64,000 nt of DNA from Ruminococcaceae bacterium YAD3003 (GTDB taxonomy: Bacteria > Bacillota > Clostridia > Saccharofermentanales > Saccharofermentanaceae): contig FNPA01000008.1 in assembly GCA_900107185.1 (NCBI GenBank), positions 1-64,000 on the forward strand, read 5' to 3'. Position numbers and translations under genes: made by a program. The stretch's first letter is position 1; every line of letters begins with the position of its first letter. Shown here one piece after another: positions 17,540 through 26,420 of the stretch. The notes below the pieces were generated by a model. It was given only the letters and a program-made list of their open reading frames with translations. It was not told the origin of the DNA and did not search any database.

Positions 17540-18907
17540 ATGGCTCAAAACAACTACTCAAAAATCACACCCGAGATTACCCGTCTCGCGCAGATCTGTC
17601 AGTCTAATGCCATAGATCCTGAACTCTACACCAAATATGATGTCAAGCGCGGCTTAAGAGACATTAACGGTAAAGGGGTATTAACAGGACTTACGAAGAT
17701 TTCCGAAGTCAACGCTACACAGGTTGTCGACGGAAAGACAGTTTCCGCGCCGGGAGAATTATTTTATCGCGGTATCAATGTAAAAGAGATGATCAAGGGA
17801 CAGCCCGAAGAAATGCACTGTGGTTTTGAAGAGACCACATATCTTCTGCTGTTCGGTAAACTTCCTAATCAACAGGAATTACAGGATTTCAGACGTCTTC
17901 TCGCAGAATCACGTTCAAGAATGCCTAAAAACTTCTTCAGAGACGTAATTATGCAGAAACCGTCTTCCGATCTCATGAACAACATCCAAAGAGGTGTTCT
18001 GAATCTTTATGCCTATGATACACAGGCTGCAGATATCTCAATTCCCAATGTCTTGAGACAGTCTTTGGAATTGATCTCTATCTTTCCGAGCCTTGCCGTA
18101 CATAGTTACAACGCTATGCGTTACTATCTGGACCGCGATTCTCTCGTAGTCCACAGACCAAGACCTGATCTGTCAACAGCAGAGAATTTCCTCTACATGT
18201 TAAGACCGGACAATAAATTCACACCTTTGGAAGCAAAGATCCTGGATGTATCTCTTATGCTTCACGCTGAGCACGGCGGCGGTAACAACTCAACATTTAC
18301 AACTCACGTTGTAACGAGTTCCGGAACCGACACTTACGCTTCTGTTGTTGCAGCTCTGAGCTCACTCAAGGGCCCTAAACACGGTGGTGCGAACATCATG
18401 GTAGTTAAGATGTTCAAAGAGCTCGAGAGAAGTATTTCCGACTGGGAAGACAACGATGAGATCCTCGCTTATCTCGAGAAGATCCTTCACAAGGATGCTT
18501 TCGACCGTTCAGGCGTTATCTATGGTATGGGGCATGCCATTTATTCAATTTCCGATCCCAGAGCCCAGATCTTCAAGCGCTATGTTAAAGATCTTTCTGC
18601 CGAGAAGGGCCGTTCCAAGGAATACGAGTTCTATGAGAGAGTCGAGAAGCTGTCTGCTGAACTTATCGCAGCAGAGCGTAAGATCTACAAAGGTGTTTCG
18701 GCAAACATCGACTTCTACAGCGGCTTCGTTTACTCAATGCTCGGAATCCCTATGGAGCTCTATACTCCCCTCTTTGCCATTGCAAGGATCTCCGGATGGT
18801 CTGCTCACAGGATTGAAGAACTCAACGGCAAGGGCAAGATTATCCGTCCTGCTTATAAGAGCGTTCAGGACAGAGTCGAATACCATACGATTGACGAAAG
18901 AGAGTAA
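17540..18907 (+). CDS. gltA: Citrate synthase
   Basis: 455 residues of the citrate/methylcitrate synthase family. Active-site regions are AEHGGGNNSTFTTHVV (first catalytic His), LKGPKHGGANIMV, and GMGHAIYSISDPRA (second catalytic His), with RISGWSAHRIEEL near the end carrying the conserved substrate-binding region. The long N-terminal extension (~75 residues) is typical of clostridial citrate synthases. It is followed by its own terminator, and no aconitase or isocitrate dehydrogenase is adjacent. AAAGGAG lies 9 bases before the ATG. A role in glutamate synthesis is likely (inference). Confidence 0.95.
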   Translation: MAQNNYSKITPEITRLAQICQSNAIDPELYTKYDVKRGLRDINGKGVLTGLTKISEVNATQVVDGKTVSAPGELFYRGINVKEMIKGQPEEMHCGFEETTYLLLFGKLPNQQELQDFRRLLAESRSRMPKNFFRDVIMQKPSSDLMNNIQRGVLNLYAYDTQAADISIPNVLRQSLELISIFPSLAVHSYNAMRYYLDRDSLVVHRPRPDLSTAENFLYMLRPDNKFTPLEAKILDVSLMLHAEHGGGNNSTFTTHVVTSSGTDTYASVVAALSSLKGPKHGGANIMVVKMFKELERSISDWEDNDEILAYLEKILHKDAFDRSGVIYGMGHAIYSISDPRAQIFKRYVKDLSAEKGRSKEYEFYERVEKLSAELIAAERKIYKGVSANIDFYSGFVYSMLGIPMELYTPLFAIARISGWSAHRIEELNGKGKIIRPAYKSVQDRVEYHTIDERE

Positions 18908-18931
18908 CTTTTTATTCCTTATAAATGTTTT

Positions 18932-18960
18932 ATGGCTTGATTCAACTCGAATCAAGCCAT
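18932..18960 (+). terminator. Terminator after citrate synthase
   Basis: ATGGCTTGATTC / GAATCAAGCCAT, a 12-bp stem with a 5-base loop followed by TTTTTTA. Confidence 0.92.
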
Positions 18961-19029
18961 TTTTTACTTATTCCGGAAGCTCGGAACTGCCTTTATTGTG
19001 AACTGGTATTCTTTGACCTGCAAAAATAA

Positions 19030-19293
19030 TTACTGTAATCCGTTTATCCAGGATTCAAGTTCTTCACTTGTTACATCCGCACCGAATCTCGCGCCTTCAA
19101 GCCAGTTACCGCTTCCGGCATTCTCTTCAAGATTCTTTCCGCTACTGCCTATGCCGCTGCTTCCGGATGTGCAGAACGGGATCTCTTCATTCCAGACTTC
19201 TCCGAAGAGGACATCATCGTTAAGGTGTGCGAACATCGGCGCAAATTCACCGAGCTGCTGTCTTCCTGCTGTCTGAACAATCTTTTCACTCAT
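19030..19293 (-). pseudogene. In-frame fusion remnant: carboxymuconolactone decarboxylase-like start joined to flavodoxin-like end
   Basis: 87 residues. Residues 1-~37 (MSEKIVQTAGRQQLG, EFAPMFAHLNDDVLFGEVW) match the N-terminus of the carboxymuconolactone decarboxylase-like family. From ~38 on, IPFCTSGSSGIGSSGKNLE and GSGNWLEGARFGADV match the C-terminal part of secreted-type flavodoxins. Neither half is complete: the catalytic region of the first and the FMN-binding P-loop of the second are missing. A deletion between two neighbouring genes, which by chance kept the frame, explains this best. The ribosome binding site is intact (AAGGAGG) and the ATG follows the aldo-keto reductase stop by one base, so the small protein may still be made. 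Confidence 0.75.
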
Positions 19294-19294
19294 A

Positions 19295-20347
19295 TCAATT
19301 ATCCTCCTTAATCTTCTGACTTCCCGTGGACCAGACATGTTTTTCTTTTGAATTCGAAGGCTTGTTCTGAGCCATGACTCCTGCGAGCGGATGTGGAACA
19401 TAAGGTTCCTCGAGATACCTGATTTCTTCTTCTGTAAGCTCAAGTTCAGTTGCTTTTACCGCGCCTTCGATGTGATGCATTTTCGTTGCACCGACAACAG
19501 GTGCAGTTACCTTAGCAAGAAGCCATGCCAAAGATACTTCAGTCATCGTAACTCCGCGCTTTTCCGCGATCTCATTGACTCTTCCGATGATGACGTTATC
19601 CGTATCTGCTGTCGCATCGTATTTAAATTTTGCATAGCTGTCTTCTGATGCTCTCTTTGTATCCGCTTCACCGGGTTTTCTTGAGAGACGTCCGCTCGCT
19701 AGTGCGCTGTACGGAGTAAGAGCGATGTTCTCTTCATCACAATAAGGAACCATCTCTCTTTCCTCTTCACGAAAAATCAGATTATAGTGTCCCTGAACTG
19801 ATACAAACTTTGCAAAACCTTCTTTTTCTGCAATTGCATTTGCCTTTGCAATCTGCCATGCAAAGCAGTTTGAAATTCCGATATAACGGGCTTTGCCTTC
19901 CTTAACGACACGGTTAAGGCCATCCAGGATATCGTATATTGATGTATTCCAATCCCACATGTGATAGATATAAAGGTCCACATAATCCATACCGAGATTT
20001 GAAAGACTCGTATTGATCATATTCTCGATATGCTGCTGACCCGTGATTTCTCTTTCGATCTCATCCGGAGTGCGGGGAAGAAATTTGGTAGCTACAACAA
20101 CGTCTTCACGCTTCGCAAAATCGCGGAGTGCCCTTCCTACATACTGCTCACTCGTACCGCTCTGATATGCGATAGCGGTATCGTAGAAATTTACTCCGAG
20201 ATCTAAACCTCTCTTAATGATCTCTCTGGAATGCTCCTCATCAAGTGTCCAGCTGTGCTGTCCGGTCTTCGCTTCGCCAAAACCCATGCATCCCATGCAG
20301 ATACGTGAGACATTAAGTTCCGAATTGCCAAGTTTTGTATATTTCAT
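19295..20347 (-). CDS. Aldo/keto reductase
   Basis: 350 residues, the full-length TIM-barrel. The catalytic tetrad is visible: Asp and Tyr in NFYDTAIAYQSGTSE, Lys in VVATKFLPR, His in LYIYHMWDW. Family blocks GISNCFAWQIAKA, QGHYNLIFREEEREM and TPYSALASGRLSRK fit the YhdN/Gfo-like subgroup acting on small aldehydes or quinones. The ATG at 20347 has AAGGAG in place. It lies 14 bp downstream of a TetR-type repressor and one base before the fusion remnant, so the three form one operon under the twin-operator promoter. Confidence 0.93.
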   Translation of the reverse strand: MKYTKLGNSELNVSRICMGCMGFGEAKTGQHSWTLDEEHSREIIKRGLDLGVNFYDTAIAYQSGTSEQYVGRALRDFAKREDVVVATKFLPRTPDEIEREITGQQHIENMINTSLSNLGMDYVDLYIYHMWDWNTSIYDILDGLNRVVKEGKARYIGISNCFAWQIAKANAIAEKEGFAKFVSVQGHYNLIFREEEREMVPYCDEENIALTPYSALASGRLSRKPGEADTKRASEDSYAKFKYDATADTDNVIIGRVNEIAEKRGVTMTEVSLAWLLAKVTAPVVGATKMHHIEGAVKATELELTEEEIRYLEEPYVPHPLAGVMAQNKPSNSKEKHVWSTGSQKIKEDN

Positions 20348-20361
20348 GAAGAATCTCCTTT

Positions 20362-20979
20362 TCACAAAAGTCTCAAGATGCAGTTGTTTGTTATCTCGAA
20401 TATCGTCTGATAAGTGAAATCAACATTCGCTTTATTCATAGCTTCACGCTGCTTATCAGTTACCGTTGTATAAGGATAGATACCGAACATAAACGGGAAG
20501 AAAACATATATAAAACTCTTTATATCTGCTTCATTCATCTCCGGGCAGAACTTCTTAAGTATCTTTTGAATATTTATCAGGGATTCACCATAAGAGACCT
20601 TGAACGACACCAGGAGCTCCTGCCTGCTGTTTGATTCCATATCGTAGTTATTCATTGAAAGAAGTTTCAGGAGCTGTTCTCTTTTCGCTATTGATGAAGC
20701 AATCTTTTCTGACAGCTGCATTTTAGAAAGCTTCGTATTCTCATTCAGAATGCTTTGAAGCTCTTCGTTCCACCGGTCGTATTCCCTGGTATAAAGAGCT
20801 AGGAATATCTCCTCTTTAGTCTGGAAATAGTTATAGATTGATGTTCTCGTGAAGGATGTAACGTTACCGATCTCTTTCAGCGTAATGTCTTTAAAGTTCA
20901 TAGTCTTATAGAGCTGTTCACATGCGCTGATTATCTCTTCTTTTCTTGCTGCAGTTAATTCCGGCGATCCTTTAGGCAT
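20362..20979 (-). CDS. TetR-family transcriptional regulator
   Basis: 205 residues. The N-terminal helix-turn-helix is clear (AARKEEIISACEQLYKTMNFKDITLKEIGNVTSFTRTSIYNYFQTKEEIF), with a ligand-binding C-terminal domain of the usual size (LNKIQKILKKFCPEMNEADIK region). GAGGA precedes the ATG. It is the first gene of the operon with the aldo/keto reductase. Two near-identical palindromes cover its own promoter, so autorepression and control of the reductase are very likely; the inducing ligand is unknown. Confidence 0.92.
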   Translation of the reverse strand: MPKGSPELTAARKEEIISACEQLYKTMNFKDITLKEIGNVTSFTRTSIYNYFQTKEEIFLALYTREYDRWNEELQSILNENTKLSKMQLSEKIASSIAKREQLLKLLSMNNYDMESNSRQELLVSFKVSYGESLINIQKILKKFCPEMNEADIKSFIYVFFPFMFGIYPYTTVTDKQREAMNKANVDFTYQTIFEITNNCILRLL

Positions 20980-21008
20980 AAGTAAATCCTCTTTTGCGAA
21001 TCTTATTC

Positions 21009-21055
21009 TGACACTGTGTCAATATCATTCTATATATGTTCTGACACCGTGTCAA
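21009..21055 (-). promoter_or_regulatory. tetR promoter with twin palindromic operators
   Basis: On the minus strand, TTGACA (21050-21055), a 17-bp spacer and TAGAAT (21027-21032). Two palindromes TGACAC-N-GTGTCA lie at 21042-21054 (overlapping the -35) and 21009-21021 (at the transcription start). They differ only in the central base and are 33 bp apart, three helical turns, so two repressor dimers would sit on the same face of the DNA. Confidence 0.88.
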
Positions 21056-21076
21056 TATACAAAACCGGAAACAAAT

Positions 21077-21101
21077 AGAGGCACCTCTAAAAGGTGCCTC
21101 T
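21077..21101 (-). terminator. Terminator after the 85-residue protein gene
   Basis: AGAGGCACCT / AGGTGCCTCT, a 10-bp stem with a 5-base loop. On the minus strand a moderately T-rich sequence (CTATTTGTTT) follows. It separates the small gene from the tetR promoter. Confidence 0.7.
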
Positions 21102-21147
21102 TTGATAACTCAAAAACTGAGAGTGGTTTTCTTATTTGAGATAAGGA

Positions 21148-21405
21148 TTAAGCCTCATCTTCAACCTTTCCGAAAAGGTTAAGTCTGAAGAGCATTGCCT
21201 CATCATCAGGATCAGAGCAGGAGATCTTTGCATTGCATACGATACCGCCCTCGATAAGCTTCATGATACCAGTCATCTGGCTGAGCTTGCTCTTAAGATT
21301 GAAACGGTCACCTTCGTCTGTAAGAAGAATTACGTTTCCCTTGCACTCATCAAGTGCCTTCATAAGTGTTGCAACGTCAATGTTGTCTAATACAAATGCT
21401 TTCAT
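21148..21405 (-). CDS. Conserved small clostridial protein (PolyA-polymerase-labelled family), function unknown
   Basis: 85 residues: MKAFVLDNIDVATLMKALDEC, then GNVILLTDEGDRFNLKSKLSQ. The motif EGDRFNLKSKLSQMTG is what I remember from short Firmicutes proteins often mislabelled as polyA polymerase; nothing in it resembles a nucleotidyltransferase. It is a compact alpha/beta protein without signal peptide or membrane segment. The ribosome binding site AGGAGG is strong. Unlinked to its neighbours, with its own terminator. Confidence 0.8.
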   Translation of the reverse strand: MKAFVLDNIDVATLMKALDECKGNVILLTDEGDRFNLKSKLSQMTGIMKLIEGGIVCNAKISCSDPDDEAMLFRLNLFGKVEDEA

Positions 21406-21636
21406 TATGTTATACCTCCTAGAGTATTATTTGTCCTTTTACTATCCCCAAAGGCTTTTCCTTTGGACAGCCTAATAGTACACTTACCGCCCATTTCAAA
21501 CAATGCTTTTGTTAAACATATTGCATAACACAAAGGTTCTGTTTTTGTGCATATTGCACAATCGCAGAACCCTATTTTTGTGTTATAGAACTGGTCTAAA
21601 ATGCCGTAAACTCAGGAGGTTCAGGCATTTCAGGCA

Positions 21637-22905
21637 TTAATTGCTGATGAGCTTTGTAGCGTACTTCGTGTTATCGAAGGTTGCGAAGTAATCGTTCAGA
21701 GTCTGTTCTCTTCTGATCTCTTCTACAGAACCGTCTTCCTTGAGGAGAAGTTCAGCAGACCACAATCTTCCATTGTAGTTATAACCCATTGCAAAACCAT
21801 GAGCACCTGTATCATGAATTGCGAGATAATCGCCCATCTCGATCTTAGGAAGCATTCTGTCGATAGCGAACTTATCGTTATTCTCGCAAAGGCTTCCTGT
21901 TACATCATACTTATGATCACAGGCTGCATCCTCTTTGCCAAGAACTGTAATATGGTGATATGCGCCATACATAGCAGGTCTCATAAGGTTTGCTGCACAT
22001 GCGTCTACTCCGATATATTCCTTATAGATATGCTTCTCATGAATAGCCTTGGTAATGAGCATACCGTAGGGAGCGAGCATGAATCTGCCCATTTCTGTAT
22101 AAATAGCAACATCACCCATACCTGCAGGAACAAGGACACGCTCAAACTGCTGTCTTACGCCCTCACCTATTACCATGATGTCATTCTGTGAATCTTCAGG
22201 TCTGTAGCCTATGCCTACACCACCTGAGAGGTTTACAAACGAGAATTCGATGCCTACCTTCTCAGCGATCTCTACAACGAGCTCGAAAAGCTGTCCTGCG
22301 AGCGTAGGATAGTACTCATTTGATACGGTGTTGCTTGCAAGGAATGCATGGATACCGAACTTCTTTACGCCGTGAGCCTTAAGCTGTGCATAAGCTTCAA
22401 AGAGCTGCTCTTTAGTCATTCCGTACTTTGAATCACCAGGGTTATCCATAATGCCGTTGCTGAGTTTAAATACTCCGCCCGGATTATATCTGCAGCTCAT
22501 GGTCTCAGGGAACTGGGGGCCCAAGATCTGCTCAATGAAAGGAATGTGGGTAATGTCATCGATGTTAATGATACCGCCCAGATTGGCACAGAGTGCGTAT
22601 TCTCTTGCGGGTGTATCGTTTGAAGAGAACATTATCGGTCCGCCAACTGCATCAGCTAAGATAAGCTCTGCCTCAGATGAACAGTCAAAACCGAATCCGT
22701 AATCATTAATTATGTCCAGGATATACGGATTAGGTGTTGCCTTAACAGCAAAATACTCTCTAAATCCCTTGTTCCAGGCAAATGCCTGCTTTACGCGCTC
22801 ACAGTTTTCACGGATTCCCTTCTCATCATAGATATGGAACGGTGTGTGGTGAGTCTTAACGATCTCTTCAATCTGCTTCTTGGTAACAAAAGGCTTCTTT
22901 TCCAT
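21637..22905 (-). CDS. lysA: Diaminopimelate decarboxylase-family enzyme
   Basis: 422 residues of the PLP-dependent alanine racemase-fold/decarboxylase family. YFAVKATPNPYIL carries the PLP lysine, GFGFDCSSEAELILA and IHAFLASNTVSN follow, LSGGVGIGYRPED is the phosphate-binding glycine block, and SLCENNDKFAIDRMLP holds the active-site cysteine of the second subunit. It would make L-lysine from meso-diaminopimelate; the spacing of HAFLASNT differs from the common HxGS form, so a related carboxynorspermidine-type specificity cannot be excluded. The ATG at 22905 has GAGG 8 bases upstream; the ATG at 22911 is too close to it. Monocistronic. Confidence 0.88.
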   Translation of the reverse strand: MEKKPFVTKKQIEEIVKTHHTPFHIYDEKGIRENCERVKQAFAWNKGFREYFAVKATPNPYILDIINDYGFGFDCSSEAELILADAVGGPIMFSSNDTPAREYALCANLGGIINIDDITHIPFIEQILGPQFPETMSCRYNPGGVFKLSNGIMDNPGDSKYGMTKEQLFEAYAQLKAHGVKKFGIHAFLASNTVSNEYYPTLAGQLFELVVEIAEKVGIEFSFVNLSGGVGIGYRPEDSQNDIMVIGEGVRQQFERVLVPAGMGDVAIYTEMGRFMLAPYGMLITKAIHEKHIYKEYIGVDACAANLMRPAMYGAYHHITVLGKEDAACDHKYDVTGSLCENNDKFAIDRMLPKIEMGDYLAIHDTGAHGFAMGYNYNGRLWSAELLLKEDGSVEEIRREQTLNDYFATFDNTKYATKLISN

Positions 22906-23057
22906 AGTCATTTCCTCTAAAAATCAGTATGAGGTAAGTTAACATTTTATTTAATGAAATACAAGTTGTTTGTGCTATATTAACTCTTAACAAAATCGGT
23001 TGTTTTCGGGCCAATTATTATGCAAAGAGAACATCGAATTTATTTGGAGGTATAAAA

Positions 23058-23321
23058 ATGGATAAGAGTCAGATCCCTGAGGAATACCGCCCGATATCTA
23101 TGTGGGGTTATTTTGGTTATGAGATTTTATTCTCTATACCGGTTATCGGCTTTATTTTTCTCTTGATTTTCGCTTTGGGTGCCAAGAATGTAAACAAAAA
23201 GAACTTTGCTTGTTCTTACTTCTGCTACACCATCATCTGCCTGGTTATATTCGTTATTATTTTTGCAATAGCCATGATGACAGGTGCCACAGCAAACCTG
23301 GCAGAAGTACTGGGCGGTTAA
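23058..23321 (+). CDS. Small two-helix membrane protein, function unknown
   Basis: 87 residues with two long hydrophobic segments (~18-41 and ~52-73) around a short basic loop (KNVNKKNFACS). The N-terminus MDKSQIPEEYRPISMWGYFGY is typical of small conserved clostridial membrane proteins. A good GGAGG site precedes the ATG and a strong terminator follows, so it is a real single-gene unit. Confidence 0.8.
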   Translation: MDKSQIPEEYRPISMWGYFGYEILFSIPVIGFIFLLIFALGAKNVNKKNFACSYFCYTIICLVIFVIIFAIAMMTGATANLAEVLGG

Positions 23322-23345
23322 TTTACCGGTACATAATCTAAACCA

Positions 23346-23377
23346 AAAGGGGTTGTCTTTTATCAGACAACCCCTTT
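23346..23377 (+). terminator. Bidirectional terminator between convergent genes
   Basis: AAAGGGGTTGTCT / AGACAACCCCTTT, a 13-bp stem with a 6-base loop, with A-runs and T-runs on both sides. Confidence 0.9.
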
Positions 23378-23383
23378 AACTTT

Positions 23384-25270
23384 TTATTCAGTCTCTTCTA
23401 TAACCGTTTCAATCGCAACCGCATCATCGTTATCGAAGTTTCCTGTAATTCCGTAACCCGTATTCGGTACTACACTCGATAAAACACAGTCAGCCGCCAG
23501 TATCGCCAGAAGTGTTATTGCCAGAGGCAGAATTACCGGTTTGGGAATTCTTCTGATGTAATTATCAAGGAGCGGCGCCAATACATAAATGAATGCTATT
23601 CCCGCAATCGCGAAAACAAACAGTCCCTCGGCGCAGATCCTTCCGTTCAGATTAAGGAAATAGCCGCTGTAATCCCACCATTTAGCATCGAACAGTTTCT
23701 CAAGTAACCAACCTGCAAAATACTCAATCGAGCCGCAAAGAACGACAGTCATCATCGTATGAATAAACGGTCTTTTGCGGAATACATTAAGCAGAATAAG
23801 GATAAACAAACCGCCTACGCCATAGATAGGAAGCCACGGGCCATGCAACACTCCGCGGTTGATAAGCTTTCCCTTCATAAGGAAATAATAGAACAGCTCC
23901 CATGCCCAACCGAAATTTGCGAAGATAAAGAAGAGCAGGACCAAAGAACATACAGAGTAATGTCTGAGGTAGTGAATATTTGCCAAAGACGGAATCTTCA
24001 TCTGCTCAGGTATAGGCGATAATCTCGTAGGATACGAATAACCCTTTGCTTCGGATTCAAGAGCCTGCATAGTCATCTTGCGGGACTGCTGTTCTTCGTA
24101 TTCATTCTCGCTCTTGCTGTACCACGGAACAACACCAAAGTATTTAGCAATGAACTTCGTCTTTGTTCCCAAACCTTCAATTGAATATTCAGGCTTCTCA
24201 AGTTCAGTGATTACATCAGAGTATGTTTCGGTCAAAGTATTGGAATCAGCTCTTACGAACAGATATTCATCGTTAAGCAGCTCAGTTCCTGCGATCTTCT
24301 TCTCTTTGGAGTACTGTCTGACCTTTGCATAAAATTCAGAATAACAACTGACAATATAAGGATTCGCATATAAAACATTGGATACACCTAATGTGAAGAA
24401 ACCCAGCGCATACCATCCGAGGAAGCTCAAGAATAACTTGAACACCTTCATCTTATTGCCATTCATCATGCGCCATGACAGTTTCAAAGCCTGAACAGGC
24501 TTAATATCAGGGTTCTCGGCAATAATATAAGGAACCAGGATCAAACCACAGTGAACCACCGGAAATCCAATGACTGTCGACATGCCAAGGAGTTCAAAGA
24601 ACGTTTTAAGTCCCATAACCAAAGACGCTCTCGTCCATCTCTTCATTCTTATGAAGAACAGATATTTCGAGAAAGGTATCTTTTTATATACTCTTCCCTC
24701 AAGAAAAATCCTTCGGCTGACTGCGACATAAACATTTCGTAAATAGAGCCACACAAATGCAGCTATCAGAGTTATGATGGCCATCACGATTACCTGTGCA
24801 ACACTGTCAGAACCTGCAAACTGGACAATTACCGAATAGATATTAGAAACAATACTGTCGTCAATTACAAAGTTGATCGCCTGATTAAGGATTCCCCTCG
24901 TCCTTCCGAAAATCTTATTCGTCTTCTCATTCTCAAAACTCTTACTGTAAATAGTCTGCTGTACAGCTACATAAAGAGAATCTGCATCACCGTCAATTTC
25001 TCTATAGGCTTTCTCAAAATCCTGAATACTATTTTCATATTCATCATCGATAAAGTCATAGTGTGTAAATTCATAAGCAGCACGGATGGAATCGTCTATA
25101 ACCTGCTTTCTGACGCTGATGAGGTTATCGGATGCAAGGAATTCCGCCTGAATGATCAACGCAAAAAGACATGCAACAACAAACATCAGGTAATGACGTT
25201 TAAAATTTGCTCTCGCTTCACGCTTCAGTTCTCTTCTTGAGAATACAAATTTACCGTTGCTGTTTTCCAA
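23384..25270 (-). CDS. Fusion membrane protein: DUF975 domain plus CmpB-type putative ABC-transporter permease domain
   Basis: 628 residues from a TTG at 25270 that follows GGGAGGGGA; an in-frame ATG at 25306 has no ribosome binding site and lies in the terminator region of the upstream gene. The N-terminal ~330 residues (FSRRELKREARANFKRHYLMFVV ... LSWRMMNGNKMKVFKLFLSFLGWYALGFFTLGV) are a DUF975 membrane domain. A charged linker (~340-440) leads to a C-terminal domain with GWAWELFYYFLMKGKLINRG, GPWLPIYGVGG and WWDYSGYFLNLNGRICAEG, the signature of the CmpB family annotated as putative ABC permeases. These two domains are usually separate proteins. Function unknown. Confidence 0.88.
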   Translation of the reverse strand: MENSNGKFVFSRRELKREARANFKRHYLMFVVACLFALIIQAEFLASDNLISVRKQVIDDSIRAAYEFTHYDFIDDEYENSIQDFEKAYREIDGDADSLYVAVQQTIYSKSFENEKTNKIFGRTRGILNQAINFVIDDSIVSNIYSVIVQFAGSDSVAQVIVMAIITLIAAFVWLYLRNVYVAVSRRIFLEGRVYKKIPFSKYLFFIRMKRWTRASLVMGLKTFFELLGMSTVIGFPVVHCGLILVPYIIAENPDIKPVQALKLSWRMMNGNKMKVFKLFLSFLGWYALGFFTLGVSNVLYANPYIVSCYSEFYAKVRQYSKEKKIAGTELLNDEYLFVRADSNTLTETYSDVITELEKPEYSIEGLGTKTKFIAKYFGVVPWYSKSENEYEEQQSRKMTMQALESEAKGYSYPTRLSPIPEQMKIPSLANIHYLRHYSVCSLVLLFFIFANFGWAWELFYYFLMKGKLINRGVLHGPWLPIYGVGGLFILILLNVFRKRPFIHTMMTVVLCGSIEYFAGWLLEKLFDAKWWDYSGYFLNLNGRICAEGLFVFAIAGIAFIYVLAPLLDNYIRRIPKPVILPLAITLLAILAADCVLSSVVPNTGYGITGNFDNDDAVAIETVIEETE

Positions 25271-25312
25271 AGAGTCCCCTCCCTTATTCACAGACAATTT
25301 TAACATAAAATA

Positions 25313-25349
25313 AACTGTGCAAGTCTTCTAATATAAGACTTGCACAGTT
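25313..25349 (-). terminator. Terminator after the SDR gene
   Basis: AACTGTGCAAGTCTT / AAGACTTGCACAGTT, a 15-bp perfect stem with a 7-base loop and TTTATTTT on the minus strand. Confidence 0.92.
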
Positions 25350-25386
25350 ATATTTGGTTTTTATATGATTATCCGCGATCCAGAGA

Positions 25387-26160
25387 TTACATTGCTGTAT
25401 ATCCGCCGTCTACAGGAAGGTTTACGCCTGTGACATATGTTGTAGCAGGTGAAGCGAGGAAGCAGATAGCTGTATCGAGCTCACCGTCGTTTCCGTATCT
25501 CTCAAGAGGAATCATTGTTCTTGCGTTAGCCTGGAAGAATTCTGAATCCAATGTTTCCTTTGTAAGAGGGCTGTAGAAATAGCCGGGGCAGATTGAGTTA
25601 ACTGTGATGCCGTACTTACCCCACTCAGAAGCAAGTGCTCTTGTAAGGTTAACAACACCACCCTTGGCTGCGTGATAAGGAGATGCCGGAGCAACCTTAT
25701 TACCAACAAGACCATACATAGAAGCAATGTTAATTACACGGCCGAACTTTGCAGGGATCATTGCCTTCTTTGCAACTGCTCTCGCAAGTCTGAAAGTACC
25801 GAAGAGGTCGATGTCGATCTCATTCATGAACTGCTCATCTGTAATGTCTTCTGCAGGAGCTACTGCGCCTGTACCTGCGTTGTTGACAAGGATATCGATT
25901 TTGCCCATCTTAGCGATGATCTCATCGACTGCAGCGTCAACTGCTGCTGTATCTGTAATATCAAGCTTAACAGCAAGTGTCTTTACGCCATATGTCTTCT
26001 CGAGATCAGCGCACACTTCTTCAAGCAAGTTCTGGCGGCGTGCAATGGCTACGATATTGCAGCCCTGATTTGCGAGAGCCTTTGCCATCTGAACACCGAG
26101 ACCTGTGGAGCAACCTGTGATAACTGCTACTCTACCTGTAAAATCAAAAATGTTAGCCAT
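25387..26160 (-). CDS. Short-chain dehydrogenase, gluconate 5-dehydrogenase-like
   Basis: 257 residues. SDR motifs are in place: VITGCSTGLGVQMA, DILVNNAGTGA, Ser in INIASMYGLVGN, and catalytic Tyr/Lys in SPYHAAKGGVVN; the C-terminal FLASPATTYVTGVNLPVDGGYTAM is common to the classical family. The overall pattern is nearest to gluconate 5-dehydrogenase / 2-dehydro-3-deoxy-gluconate dehydrogenase types, but substrate assignment needs comparison. AAGGTGG is 7 bases before the ATG. A single gene with its own terminator, with no sugar-acid genes around it. Confidence 0.88.
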   Translation of the reverse strand: MANIFDFTGRVAVITGCSTGLGVQMAKALANQGCNIVAIARRQNLLEEVCADLEKTYGVKTLAVKLDITDTAAVDAAVDEIIAKMGKIDILVNNAGTGAVAPAEDITDEQFMNEIDIDLFGTFRLARAVAKKAMIPAKFGRVINIASMYGLVGNKVAPASPYHAAKGGVVNLTRALASEWGKYGITVNSICPGYFYSPLTKETLDSEFFQANARTMIPLERYGNDGELDTAICFLASPATTYVTGVNLPVDGGYTAM

Positions 26161-26374
26161 AACTATTCCACCTTTTCTTATATTTTTAGCCGGAGCTTTT
26201 CATCTCCACAAAGATTATACAAAAGCGGTCACACATCAATAAATCAAAAACGCTTGTTTTTTCGAGCATTTTGACTCCTTCTTGTGTCGTTTCCATTAAC
26301 TTTTAATCTCGTTTGCAAATAAACTCCCGTTAATGATTTTCAATTGAAACAAAAAGGACGAATATGTTTGCAAA

Positions 26375-26383
26375 TGGTATAAT
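26375..26383 (+). promoter_or_regulatory. Extended -10 promoter of the superoxide reductase gene
   Basis: TGGTATAAT is an extended -10 (TG-N-TATAAT), 38 bp upstream of the start codon; no clear -35 is visible. Confidence 0.6.
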
Positions 26384-26420
26384 GAAAAAATCATATATAA
26401 TCGTTGGGAGGATATACTCT

